Made by a program: the position numbers and the translations under genes. The notes below the pieces were generated by a model. That model ran no database searches. It was not told the origin of the DNA and worked only from the letters and a program-made list of their open reading frames with translations. This document shows, piece by piece, positions 45,638-53,833 of a DNA stretch of 64,000 bases. Each line of letters begins with the position of its first letter. Positions within the stretch are counted from its first letter, which is position 1. Origin of the DNA: a bacterium (GTDB lineage: Bacteria; Electryoneota; Electryoneia; Electryoneales; Electryoneaceae); NCBI GenBank assembly GCA_028278125.1, contig JANQEY010000121.1:1-64000 (forward strand), written 5' to 3'.

Positions 45638-45874
45638 ATGCAGCTTTTTGACCAGATTAGTTTAATTGGGATCATTCTAACTTTAATCGGAACCATACTC
45701 ACATTATTAATACTAGTTTTTAGTGGTGGAAAATGGATAGGAAGGACTGATCAGATGTTACACATGTTAAATGATAAAATGCAGCAATTAAATGAGAATA
45801 TTGATCAGAATAATAAAATAATAAAACTTCATATTAAGAAATTAAATGACAGAATTGATAATTTAGGAGGCTAA
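45638..45874 (+). CDS. Small membrane/coiled-coil protein, unknown
   Basis: A 78-residue protein starting MQLFDQISLIGIIL. One transmembrane helix (about 7-31) is followed by a short coiled coil rich in Asn, Lys, Ile and Leu (HMLNDKMQQLNENIDQNNKI) to the C-terminus. ATG 45638 follows GCAGGAG; a longer frame from 45506 has no ribosome site and is not used. It lies 269 bp after the DUF4145 gene. Size and layout resemble small accessory or toxin-like membrane proteins, but no family is recognised. Confidence 0.6.
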   Translation: MQLFDQISLIGIILTLIGTILTLLILVFSGGKWIGRTDQMLHMLNDKMQQLNENIDQNNKIIKLHIKKLNDRIDNLGG

Positions 45875-46024
45875 TTCAATAAGATCGAACAGGAGTGTCT
45901 GGAGAGAGCATATTCCCAGCAAGATTTCAAGAAGTTTTTAGTATTGGTATTTATCTCGATATGTTTCGGTTTTCAGAGGTTCTGAGAGTATTTCGAGAGA
46001 TTGATTAAAGTGTTACTTAATAAG

Positions 46025-46055
46025 AGAAACCAGCCTGTAAGTAAGGCTGGTTTCT
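46025..46055. terminator. Bidirectional intrinsic terminator
   Basis: AGAAACCAGCCT and AGGCTGGTTTCT form a perfect 12-bp stem with a 7-nt loop. On the plus strand the stem runs into a T-rich stretch, and on the minus strand likewise. It lies between the last island gene (+) and the AGCS transporter (-), which converge here, so it should stop transcription from both sides. Confidence 0.85.
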
Positions 46056-46084
46056 TCTGTTATATCGCTTATGCTAAAGTATTG

Positions 46085-47791
46085 CTAAAAGTGTGCTTTC
46101 TGAATCGGTTCATGCTTTCTTGAGAAATAATCTTCCTTTGCAACTTGTACTTTTTTGCCTAGGAAGAGTAATGCAATCAGGTTGGGGAACGCCATCAGCG
46201 ACAGTGCTATATCACCAAATCCCCAGGCCGCTTCGAGGGCTAGATTCGCCCCGATAAAGATCACTATTACATAAATTATCCTGTAGATTTTTACACCCTG
46301 CCTGCCGAACAGGTAAACAGTCGCACGGTCACCGTAATAGCTCCATGAAATGGCTGTTGAGATTGCGAAGAGAAATACTCCAAGGCTGACCATCCAGCTG
46401 CCCCATTTTCCTCCCAGGCCTGTTTCGAAAGCCTGGGCTGTTAACAGGGAACCGTTCCGCATCCCCTTACCCTCAATCCTTAAATCGGGATAAGGATCTG
46501 AATAGAGGTTTGACGTTATAATCTCGCCCGTCGAATCTCGAGAAACCGGGTATACTTCAATTAGACCTTCATCGTTAACTTTTAGTCGTCCCTCTTTGAT
46601 AACGAATAAACTGTCATCCTCCATGTAATTAAACCGTGGTTCCTGGAGGAAGCTGTCATTATAAATAAGTTTTATCCCAAGGGCTTTGCCCTCAACTATC
46701 GGTCTTGTACCTGTGAAGAGGTCTTCTTCATCAACTTCGCCACCGGGATTCAATTTTGTCATACCAACCACGACCATGGCATCCGAAGGTTCAATGACTG
46801 TTGGATATGGTGTTTTCCAAGCTCCGCTGGTGATAATTGTTAATCCTGTCAGGGTGCAGATCAACAGCGTGTCGATAAAAGGACCAACCATTGCCACTGT
46901 ACCCTCGCGGACAGGTTCTTCAGTTTTTGCAGCGGCGTGAGCGATTGGCGCTGATCCCTGCCCCGATTCATTCGAGAACAATCCACGTTTCACACCCCAA
47001 AGAAGAGCCATAAAGAATGTCGCCCCGGCAAATCCGCCAACACCGGCTCGGAAACTGAACGCTGAAGTGAAGATCAGGTTAAACGCTTTCGGAACTTCAG
47101 ATGCATGTGTACCAATTACAACCAGGGCACTGACTATATAAACAACAGCCATAAACGGAACTAACCGACTGGCTACAACACCAATTCGTTTAATCCCGCC
47201 AATGATTACCATGCCAACAAGCAGTGCCATTGTCAGGCCGGTGATCCATTTCGGTATGCTGAAATCAGCATAAAAACTGTCGCTGACGGTAAAAGCCTGT
47301 ACCATGTTGCCCTGGCCAAAGCTGGAGACCGCTGCGCAAAACGCAAAAATAACAGCCAAAGGCTTCCATGATTTTCCCAATCCCATTTCGATGTAATACA
47401 TCGGGCCGCCGGACGCGCTTCCGTCCTTATGAATTTTACGGTGGAACATCGCCAGGGTAGCTTCACTGAATTTTGTCGCCATTCCAACAAATGCAGTTAC
47501 CCACATCCAGAACAGTGCACCCGGGCCCCCGAAGTGAATAGCCGTAGCAACACCGGCGATATTGCCGATACCAATAGTCGCCGACAATGCCGCTGAAAGT
47601 GCCTGGAGATGGTTAATGTCGCCCGTATCGTTCGGGTCGTCATAAATTCCCGCGATTACCCGCCAACTGTGACCAAACTGGATCATTTGTACTAACTTCA
47701 AGCGGATTGTCAGGTACAGACCTGTTCCAATCAGCGGAATAATCAACAAGGTGCCTAATAACCCTGATGTAGTATCAATAAAATTCTGCAT
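46085..47791 (-). CDS. Sodium:alanine/glycine symporter (AGCS family) with inserted domain
   Basis: 568 residues from ATG 47791. Family landmarks include SATIGIGNIAGVATAIHFGGPGALFWMW (read here in two parts, SATIGIGNIAGVA and FGGPGALFWMW), TKFSEATLA, GGPMYYIEMGLG and a late SWSYYGDRATVYLFG. Sodium-driven uptake of alanine or glycine is expected. AGCS proteins are usually 450-490 residues. The excess is a hydrophilic insertion of about 120 residues (roughly 325-445) between two helices, with acidic phrases such as GGEVDEEDLFTGTRP. The gene follows the NSS transporter on the same strand after 32 bp. Confidence 0.9.
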   Translation of the reverse strand: MQNFIDTTSGLLGTLLIIPLIGTGLYLTIRLKLVQMIQFGHSWRVIAGIYDDPNDTGDINHLQALSAALSATIGIGNIAGVATAIHFGGPGALFWMWVTAFVGMATKFSEATLAMFHRKIHKDGSASGGPMYYIEMGLGKSWKPLAVIFAFCAAVSSFGQGNMVQAFTVSDSFYADFSIPKWITGLTMALLVGMVIIGGIKRIGVVASRLVPFMAVVYIVSALVVIGTHASEVPKAFNLIFTSAFSFRAGVGGFAGATFFMALLWGVKRGLFSNESGQGSAPIAHAAAKTEEPVREGTVAMVGPFIDTLLICTLTGLTIITSGAWKTPYPTVIEPSDAMVVVGMTKLNPGGEVDEEDLFTGTRPIVEGKALGIKLIYNDSFLQEPRFNYMEDDSLFVIKEGRLKVNDEGLIEVYPVSRDSTGEIITSNLYSDPYPDLRIEGKGMRNGSLLTAQAFETGLGGKWGSWMVSLGVFLFAISTAISWSYYGDRATVYLFGRQGVKIYRIIYVIVIFIGANLALEAAWGFGDIALSLMAFPNLIALLFLGKKVQVAKEDYFSRKHEPIQKAHF

Positions 47792-47823
47792 GTTCACACA
47801 CGTGTTTGTTGGTTCGAAAAATA

Positions 47824-49299
47824 TTATTCAACCGGTTCTACAAGCTCGTCGGTGGAGCCAGTTTGCTCTTCAGTTTCCGAAGGAGTTGAAATCTCTTCAC
47901 TATCCTGTTGCGTGTCGCCGGTATGTGGATTTTCAGCTGATTTTTTTGGCAGCAGGTTAGTAACAAGGATCACGGCCACCGCGATAGGAGCAAGTATTCT
48001 CGCCATCCATATCCAGATATTAAAAAACTGCAGGTTGGGATTACCATCCTTGATTTCCTTTGCAATCCTCGCTCTTCCCCAGACCCAACCGGCAAAAATC
48101 GCGATAAATATCCCACCAACAGGGAGGAGGATATTTGCCGTCAGGTAATCGGCGAGGGCAAAGAAACCCTTTCCGAAGATGGTGAAATCCTTCCATACAC
48201 CAAAGCTCAGTGCTGACGGCACACCAAGTACAAAAGCTATGACTGCCATTATCACCGTTGATCGTGATCGTGTCCATCGTAGCTCGTCGGTAGCGAAACT
48301 TACCATCACTTCCAGCAGGCTGATGGCGGATGTTAATGCAGCAATGCTCAGGAGAATAAAGAATAAAACGGCGAGAAGATTTCCAAACGGAAGCTGACCG
48401 AAAACCATCGGGAGGACTTTAAAAGTTAATCCTTCTCCGCCTTCAGGGGCAAAACCCATGGCAAAAACAGCCGGGAAAATTGCGATACCGGAAAAGACTG
48501 CAATTCCCATGTCTAAACCCGCAACTGTTCCCGCACTCGAAAAGAGATTTGTCTTACGATCCAGGTAGGAACCATAGGTGATCATTACGCCCATTCCCAG
48601 GCTGAGGCTGTAGAATGCCTGTCCCATCGCCATCAGGATAGTTTCAAAGTTCAACTTGCCAAAATCAGGTTTGAATAAAAACGCCAAGCCTTCACCACTA
48701 CCCGGGAGGGTTAAGGAACGAACTATCAGGAGGATAAGAAGTACAAAAAGCGTAGGCATGAGGATTTTTGACCATCGTTCGATACCGCTCTTTACACCTT
48801 GGCTGACAACAACAATACAGAGCAGCATAAAAACAAAATGGTAAATTACTACCTGTCCGCTGGAACTGACAAAATTCTCAAAAGCGGTTCCCGCGTCTGC
48901 TGCCGTGGCAAAACTTGCTGTTACACCCGAGATGGATTTTACAAGGTATGCCAGAGTCCAACCGGCTACAATTGAATAATAGGATAGTATTATTATTCCA
49001 GTAATTAACCCTATTAATCCGATTATCCACCAGGCTGAGTTGGGCATTATCGCCTTAAATGCGCCAACAGGATTACGACCGCTGCCGCGTCCTATGGAAA
49101 GTTCCGCACCCATGATAGGAATACCAATGAGTATTACACATGCCACGTAAATTATTAAAAAAGCGAATCCACCGTTCTCACCAAGCACATAGGGGAACCT
49201 CCAGATATTTCCCAATCCGATAGCGCTCCCTGCCGCGGCAAGAACAAAACCCAGCTTGCTCCCCCAGGTCTCACGCTGATTTCCACCTGTCGGCTGCAT
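47824..49299 (-). CDS. Sodium-dependent transporter, NSS (SNF) family
   Basis: A 491-residue member of the neurotransmitter:sodium symporter family. Helix 1 has the sodium/substrate-binding unwinding GSAIGLGNIWRFPY. Later blocks are GAELSIGRGSG, FYSLSLGMGVMITYGSY (helix 6 region) and ALTSAISLLEVM. Twelve or so helices are followed by a Glu/Ser/Thr-rich C-terminal tail. It imports amino acids using sodium. ATG 49299 follows GGAGAGG. It is transcribed away from mraZ, and a minus-strand hairpin/T-tract lies about 90 nt upstream. Confidence 0.93.
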   Translation of the reverse strand: MQPTGGNQRETWGSKLGFVLAAAGSAIGLGNIWRFPYVLGENGGFAFLIIYVACVILIGIPIMGAELSIGRGSGRNPVGAFKAIMPNSAWWIIGLIGLITGIIILSYYSIVAGWTLAYLVKSISGVTASFATAADAGTAFENFVSSSGQVVIYHFVFMLLCIVVVSQGVKSGIERWSKILMPTLFVLLILLIVRSLTLPGSGEGLAFLFKPDFGKLNFETILMAMGQAFYSLSLGMGVMITYGSYLDRKTNLFSSAGTVAGLDMGIAVFSGIAIFPAVFAMGFAPEGGEGLTFKVLPMVFGQLPFGNLLAVLFFILLSIAALTSAISLLEVMVSFATDELRWTRSRSTVIMAVIAFVLGVPSALSFGVWKDFTIFGKGFFALADYLTANILLPVGGIFIAIFAGWVWGRARIAKEIKDGNPNLQFFNIWIWMARILAPIAVAVILVTNLLPKKSAENPHTGDTQQDSEEISTPSETEEQTGSTDELVEPVE

Positions 49300-49388
49300 C
49301 TAAATCCCTCTCCGGTTCATGTCGATTGAAGTTCCGCATAAGGTAGAATCAAGCAAAGCATATCGCAACTGAGACATGATTCGTTTGG

Positions 49389-49415
49389 AAAAAAGCGTCA
49401 CTTGAACAGTGACGC
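49389..49415 (-). terminator. Terminator-like hairpin in leader of NSS transporter
   Basis: On the minus strand GCGTCACT and AGTGACGC form a perfect 8-bp stem with a 5-nt loop, immediately followed by six T (plus-strand A at 49389-49394). It lies about 90 nt before the NSS start codon. No minus-strand gene ends just upstream, so it may either attenuate transporter expression or stop stray transcription diverging from mraZ. An alternative antiterminator pairing was not found. Confidence 0.65.
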
Positions 49416-49687
49416 CTAACCAGAGATTGCGAGAGGATTTAGAGCAACTTCTCATCATTTCGCCAGACACATGGTGGATCAAAATCCCATAAAACTCTCT
49501 AAATCCGCTTGGGGAGAGGGATTCTGCGTAAAAAACGAAAGCTTGAAGTAAATCTTTAAGGTTGGAGTTTCAGGCTCTAGGAAATTAAACACTCAGACAC
49601 TATCATCGCATATGTATTCTTATATATAACAATCATTAATAATCATATATTGAACATTTGTTTTTTAGAGTTTAGAGAGTTTTCTCA

Positions 49688-49716
49688 TTGACATAGGGAC
49701 TAGAGGTTTATATCTT
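49688..49716 (+). promoter_or_regulatory. Candidate mraZ/dcw promoter
   Basis: A perfect -35 hexamer TTGACA (49688-49693) is followed after 17 bp by TATCTT (49711-49716). It is located 86 bp before the mraZ GTG and directly upstream of the repeat array. It would drive the whole dcw cluster. Confidence 0.6.
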
Positions 49717-49725
49717 TGTGGAGCA

Positions 49726-49766
49726 AAAGGGTTTTAAAAGGGCGTTAAAAGGGTTTTGAAGTGGGT
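49726..49766 (+). promoter_or_regulatory. mraZ: Tandem AAAAGGG boxes, candidate MraZ operator
   Basis: Four GGG(T/C) boxes start at 49729, 49740, 49751 and 49763, three of them as AAAAGGG with exact 11-bp spacing. The array lies between the promoter and the mraZ start. MraZ is known to repress its own operon by binding short G-rich direct repeats at near helical spacing upstream of mraZ (TGGG boxes at 10 bp in E. coli). The position and periodicity fit autoregulation. The box sequence and spacing differ, so this is inferred. Confidence 0.55.
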
Positions 49767-49801
49767 TAGAAACCCTTAAATCACCAGCAAGGGAAACTAC
49801 C

Positions 49802-50290
49802 GTGAGCCATTGCCTGTTCTTCGGGACTCATCACAATAAACTTGATGAGAAATCGAGAATTGTCATGCCTGCAGCATACAGGCGTGAGAATCCTCGTGAA
49901 GTCCTCGAAGGTGAATTCTGGCTCACCCCTCACGATTCCGGTTACCTCATGGTTCGCCCCAGTTTTGTCTTTGAAAATCTTGTTCAGTCGATCAAGAACA
50001 AGATGGATGAAAATCCGCAAAAGGTCAACCTGTTCATCAGGTATTTATATACCAATTCTGTAAAGATCAAGCTTGATTCGCAGAACCGAATTGTCCTTTC
50101 CCAGAAAATCCGTGAAAAGCTGAAATTCCAGGATCCGAAACCCAGGGAAGATGTAGTCCTCGTGGGATCGGGTGATTATTTCGAAATCTGGCCGGGTGAA
50201 AAGTTTGAGAGTGAAGAAGAGTCTCTGACGAAACTTTCCGGCATGATGGATGAATGGGGGGCAAGCGTGAGCATCGAGACGAACAAGTGA
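49802..50290 (+). CDS. mraZ: Transcriptional regulator MraZ
   Basis: A 162-residue MraZ with two AbrB-like SpoVT/MraZ repeats. The first has HHNKLDEKSRIVMPAAYR (about 10-27) and the second IKLDSQNRIVLSQKIRE (about 83-99). GTG 49802 is the start, with AAGGG upstream. MraZ forms a ring that binds repeated boxes upstream of its gene and controls the dcw cluster. The stop overlaps the rsmH ATG (TGATG). Confidence 0.94.
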   Translation: MSHCLFFGTHHNKLDEKSRIVMPAAYRRENPREVLEGEFWLTPHDSGYLMVRPSFVFENLVQSIKNKMDENPQKVNLFIRYLYTNSVKIKLDSQNRIVLSQKIREKLKFQDPKPREDVVLVGSGDYFEIWPGEKFESEEESLTKLSGMMDEWGASVSIETNK

Positions 50291-51240
50291 TGCCCGGTGT
50301 AAACCGGGAAGGATCTGAATACGGTACTCACGTGCCGGTTATGCTGGAAACTGTAATCGATCTGCTCTTTGTAACTCCGGGAGGTACATATCTGGACGCA
50401 ACTGCCGGCGGTGGTGGTCATTCAGCCGCATTGCTTGAGCGTCTTGATGATAAAGGCAGGGTAATAGCACTGGACAGAGATTTTGACGCGATTAACGCGT
50501 TAAAAGAACGATTTTCCAAAGAACCTCGCATTCAAATCATACATACTGATTTTGGCAAACTTGGACAAAATGAACACGTTTTAAAGGCAGGGCCGCTTTC
50601 TGGTGTTCTTTTCGATTTTGGAGTCTCGAGTCATATGCTGGATGCGGTTCCCGAAAGAGGATTTTCACATCGGGAGGCCGGGAAATTGGATATGAGAATG
50701 GACAGGAGCCAGGTTTTAACAGCGCATATCGTGCTGAACCAGTATGACCGTACAAAGCTGACAAGAATTATCAGGGAGTACGGGGAAGAAAAACGTGCGG
50801 CAAAAGTGGCGCAGGCAATTATTGATGCACGTCCTATCGAAAATACCGGGGAATTATCCGACGTAATCAGAAATGTTGTACCACTTGTTGATGAAATCAA
50901 AACTGTCACCAGGGTATTCCAGGCAGTGAGAATTGAAGTCAACAGGGAGTTGGAATCAATCGGGCTGGCGCTGCCCGAAGCAACAAAAAAGTTAAAAAAG
51001 GGGGGAAGGCTTGTGGCCATGTCTTACCACAGCCTTGAAGACCGCCTGGTTAAAAAACACATAGCTGAAAAATCCAAAGATTGTCTTTGTCCAACCCATC
51101 AGCCGGTATGCACATGTGGCGGGGAAAACGCAGAGTTAAAGCCTGTCCACAAAAAAGTAATCAAAGCTGGAGAAGATGAGATAAAGGATAATCCAAGGGC
51201 ACGGAGCGTCAGGATCAGGGCGGCAGAAAAGATCAAGTAG
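50290..51240 (+). CDS. rsmH: 16S rRNA (cytosine-1402-N4)-methyltransferase
   Basis: A 316-residue RsmH/MraW. It has THVPVMLETVIDLL at the N-terminus, the SAM-binding LDATAGGGGHSAALLE, a DFGVSSHMLD block near residue 115 and the C-terminal AMSYHSLEDRLVKKHI plus the CPTHQPVCTCGG segment. ATG 50290 overlaps the mraZ stop; an earlier frame start at 50254 lies inside mraZ. It methylates C1402 in the ribosomal decoding centre. Confidence 0.96.
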   Translation: MPGVNREGSEYGTHVPVMLETVIDLLFVTPGGTYLDATAGGGGHSAALLERLDDKGRVIALDRDFDAINALKERFSKEPRIQIIHTDFGKLGQNEHVLKAGPLSGVLFDFGVSSHMLDAVPERGFSHREAGKLDMRMDRSQVLTAHIVLNQYDRTKLTRIIREYGEEKRAAKVAQAIIDARPIENTGELSDVIRNVVPLVDEIKTVTRVFQAVRIEVNRELESIGLALPEATKKLKKGGRLVAMSYHSLEDRLVKKHIAEKSKDCLCPTHQPVCTCGGENAELKPVHKKVIKAGEDEIKDNPRARSVRIRAAEKIK

Positions 51241-51275
51241 CACGATTTAATCTGATTCACATAATCGAGAAAAAA

Positions 51276-51689
51276 GTGCTGGAAACCAAGCAACGAATTT
51301 CACCTGTTAAATCAAATAAAGCGGCAGGTATTGCCTCGCTTGTTGGAATATTCATACTCCTGCTTGCCAGTGTCTATATCAAGGTTCTGCAGGTTCGTTA
51401 TGGCCAGGAAATCCAGAATTTTCGCACAGAAGTTTCACTGTATCGTAATGAAGTCCGTGACCTGAGATGTAAAAAATCAAAATTAACTGCTTTCACAAGT
51501 ATAGATAAAAAAGCAAAAGAGATGGGAATGATTTTCCCGAACCAGATTCATGAAGATTTAGTGGTTTTTGTTCCAGAGGGGCGTGTGCCTGCTTCGTGTT
51601 CATCTGACGGAAAAACGCTTGATTCAAAAATGAATACGACAAAACAGGGTAAAATTCAGATCGCCCAGAGGAAAGAGTATAGACCATGA
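51276..51689 (+). CDS. ftsL: FtsL-like divisome protein
   Basis: A 137-residue bitopic membrane protein. A basic N-terminus, one helix (about 19-38) and a short periplasmic coiled coil (about 40-70) with YRNEVRDLRCKKSKL match the FtsL layout. The extra C-terminal 65 residues are polar. Sequence identity to FtsL is weak, so the call rests on topology and position between rsmH and ftsI. Start GTG 51276. Its stop overlaps the ftsI ATG by 4 nt. Confidence 0.7.
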   Translation: MLETKQRISPVKSNKAAGIASLVGIFILLLASVYIKVLQVRYGQEIQNFRTEVSLYRNEVRDLRCKKSKLTAFTSIDKKAKEMGMIFPNQIHEDLVVFVPEGRVPASCSSDGKTLDSKMNTTKQGKIQIAQRKEYRP

Positions 51690-53833
51690 ACCGTGAACAA
51701 CGTTGGAAGAGACGCCCGGAGGTTTCGCTGCCGATATCGAGATCGAGGGTTTTTGCCGTCTTTTCCAGCTTTGTCATCCTTTCGGTATTTATAATTTTCC
51801 GTCTTGTCGAAGTCCAACTGGTTCGTCACAACGAATTTTCCACACGAGCAGATAGACAATACAAAAACCGGCATACAATCGATCCCAACCGTGGCAGGAT
51901 CCTGGACAGGCGAGGGAATGACCTGGTTATAAATATCGCCAACCTCTATTCAATTGGTGTTAAAACTTCAAAGATCAAAAACCGGAATGAACTCGAACGC
52001 GAGTTGTCCGTAATCCTCGGAATTCCACGAAAAGAAATCAGGCAAAAACTATCCAGCAGCAAAGCTTTCACCTGGATTGTCAGGAAAGCAGATTTTAATG
52101 TCGCAAAACAGGTCAGGGCATTGAGGGACCAGTCCATTGTCCTGCAAAAAGAGACCAAACGTGAATATCCATATGAGAAGGTAGGTGGCCAGGTTATCGG
52201 TTTTGTCAATACTGACAACGAAGGTCAGGGTGGGATCGAATTGACATATGATCGCATCCTCAAGGGAGAACCTGGCTGGGAAATATTACAGCAATATGGA
52301 AAAAATCGACAGATAGTTGATGAATCCTATCCATGTAATCCAGCTATTGATGGCGGCACTATAGTTCTTTCAATAGACATAAACGCTCAAGCTATCGCGG
52401 AAGAAGAACTTGAAAAAGCGGTTAAAATTAGTGACGCGATAGGTGGAAGTATTGTAGTGACACGTCCCTCGACCGGTGAAATACTGGCAATAGCATCAGT
52501 CCCCGGTTTCGATCCAAACGACATAACCAAATCACAAATGATTAACAGGCAGAACCAGGCAGTTACTTCTGTTTATGAACCGGGATCGACATTTAAAGTG
52601 GTACCGTTTACAGGATTATTCGAAGAAGGACTACTCAGCATAGATGAATTGATTGACTGCGAGAAGGGTCGTTACCAGGTAGCGGACAGGGTAATCCGTG
52701 ATACCCATGAGAATGATATATTGACCGCCCGCCAGGTATTAACCAAGAGCTCGAACATCGGAACAGTAAAACTGGTGGAACGTCTCAATCCCCACCAGTT
52801 TTATACACTTATCAGGGATTTTGGGTTTGACCAGTATACTGGAGTACCCCTCAATGGTGAAACAAAAGGACTCTTATCAGAACCGTCTAAATGGTCTGGT
52901 GTTTCACAGGCAAACCTGGCAATTGGACATGGTATAGGAGTTACGTCATTACAGACAGCAATGGCTTTTGGAGCGATAGCCAATGGCGGATTTTTAATGA
53001 AGCCAATGCTGGTTCTCTCAACTAAAACTCCCGAAGGTCAAACCGAACTGATAGAGCCGGAAATGGTTCGTCGAGTGATGCGTCCTTCAACTGCCCGAGC
53101 GATGCGTCTTCTTCTTGGTGATGCTGTCGCAACAGGGACCGGTACCCTGGCGTCCATTGATAATATTAACGTTTCAGGTAAAACAGGTACTGCCCAGAAG
53201 GTAGATCATGAGAACCATTCCTATTACCAGGACAGGTTTGTCAGCTCATTCGTAGGATTTTTACCGACTGAACAGCCCGAGCTTTTGTGCCTGGTTGTAA
53301 TTGATGATCCGCAGGGAGATTATTACGGTGGTCTCGTAGCCGCCCCTGTATTCAGGAGAGTTATGGAACGGCTACTGGTTACGCTACCCCCCCAAGATTA
53401 CTTGTTTGTCCAGGAAGATCAGGAATACGAATACGAGTATCCTGAAAACGCTTGTGTGGTCCCGTCCCTTGTTACACTGCCAAAAGTACAGGTTGCATCG
53501 ATTCTTGAAAAATTGAATCTGGTTCCAGTTTGGACAGGCGAGGGTGAGATGGTTATCAGCCAGGGAACTCCACCAGGAACCAAAGTGATGTTTGGTTCGG
53601 GACTGGAGCTTGTACTTGGTGAATATACAACACATTCAGGGAAGGTAATTGTCCCTGATCTGGCGGGGATGGATTTACGTGAAGCAATTGCCATGCTTTC
53701 CGGTCTCGGTTTGTCAGTTAAGATCAACGGTGTAGGCAAGGTTAGTTCACAGGCTCCTGAGGCAGGATCATCTCTTAAGGTAGGTCAGACATGTACAATT
53801 TTCGCCGAAGCCGGTGTCAGGAGGGCTTCATGA
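51686..53833 (+). CDS. ftsI: Penicillin-binding protein 2 (FtsI/SpoVD type) with two PASTA domains
   Basis: A 715-residue class B transpeptidase for septal peptidoglycan. An N-terminal helix (about 28-48) leads into the dimerisation domain beginning RGRILDRRGNDLV-like NRGRILDRRG. The transpeptidase site is STFK (Ser301, Lys304), SSN near residue 358 and KTG (Lys499). Two PASTA domains follow at about 593-650 and 652-715 (YEYPENACVVPSLVTLP; GKVIVPDLAGMDLREAI). PASTA-tailed FtsI is more usual in Gram-positives but occurs in several diderm phyla. The stop overlaps murE. Confidence 0.95.
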   Translation: MNREQRWKRRPEVSLPISRSRVFAVFSSFVILSVFIIFRLVEVQLVRHNEFSTRADRQYKNRHTIDPNRGRILDRRGNDLVINIANLYSIGVKTSKIKNRNELERELSVILGIPRKEIRQKLSSSKAFTWIVRKADFNVAKQVRALRDQSIVLQKETKREYPYEKVGGQVIGFVNTDNEGQGGIELTYDRILKGEPGWEILQQYGKNRQIVDESYPCNPAIDGGTIVLSIDINAQAIAEEELEKAVKISDAIGGSIVVTRPSTGEILAIASVPGFDPNDITKSQMINRQNQAVTSVYEPGSTFKVVPFTGLFEEGLLSIDELIDCEKGRYQVADRVIRDTHENDILTARQVLTKSSNIGTVKLVERLNPHQFYTLIRDFGFDQYTGVPLNGETKGLLSEPSKWSGVSQANLAIGHGIGVTSLQTAMAFGAIANGGFLMKPMLVLSTKTPEGQTELIEPEMVRRVMRPSTARAMRLLLGDAVATGTGTLASIDNINVSGKTGTAQKVDHENHSYYQDRFVSSFVGFLPTEQPELLCLVVIDDPQGDYYGGLVAAPVFRRVMERLLVTLPPQDYLFVQEDQEYEYEYPENACVVPSLVTLPKVQVASILEKLNLVPVWTGEGEMVISQGTPPGTKVMFGSGLELVLGEYTTHSGKVIVPDLAGMDLREAIAMLSGLGLSVKINGVGKVSSQAPEAGSSLKVGQTCTIFAEAGVRRAS

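Larger units (their letters stand above)
49300..49801. other. Divergent intergenic region (transporters / mraZ)
   Basis: 502 bp without a credible gene. It contains a minus-strand terminator-like hairpin (49389-49415), a 10-bp inverted repeat (GGATTTAGAG / CTCTAAATCC, within about 49430-49505), the mraZ promoter (49688) and the 11-bp repeat array (49726-49766). A 60-codon minus ORF (49300-49482) runs through the terminator and stops just before the transporter ATG; it shows no protein-like composition. I tested the minus-strand leader by eye for the glycine riboswitch core and T-box motif and found neither. Confidence 0.6.

Noticed and set aside
49300..49482. 60-codon minus ORF directly before the NSS transporter
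   Set aside because: It reads through the terminator-like hairpin and starts with TTG; composition looks non-coding.
49380..49620. Glycine riboswitch or T-box before the transporters
   Set aside because: The context fits glycine control, but neither the glycine aptamer core nor the T-box sequence was found.
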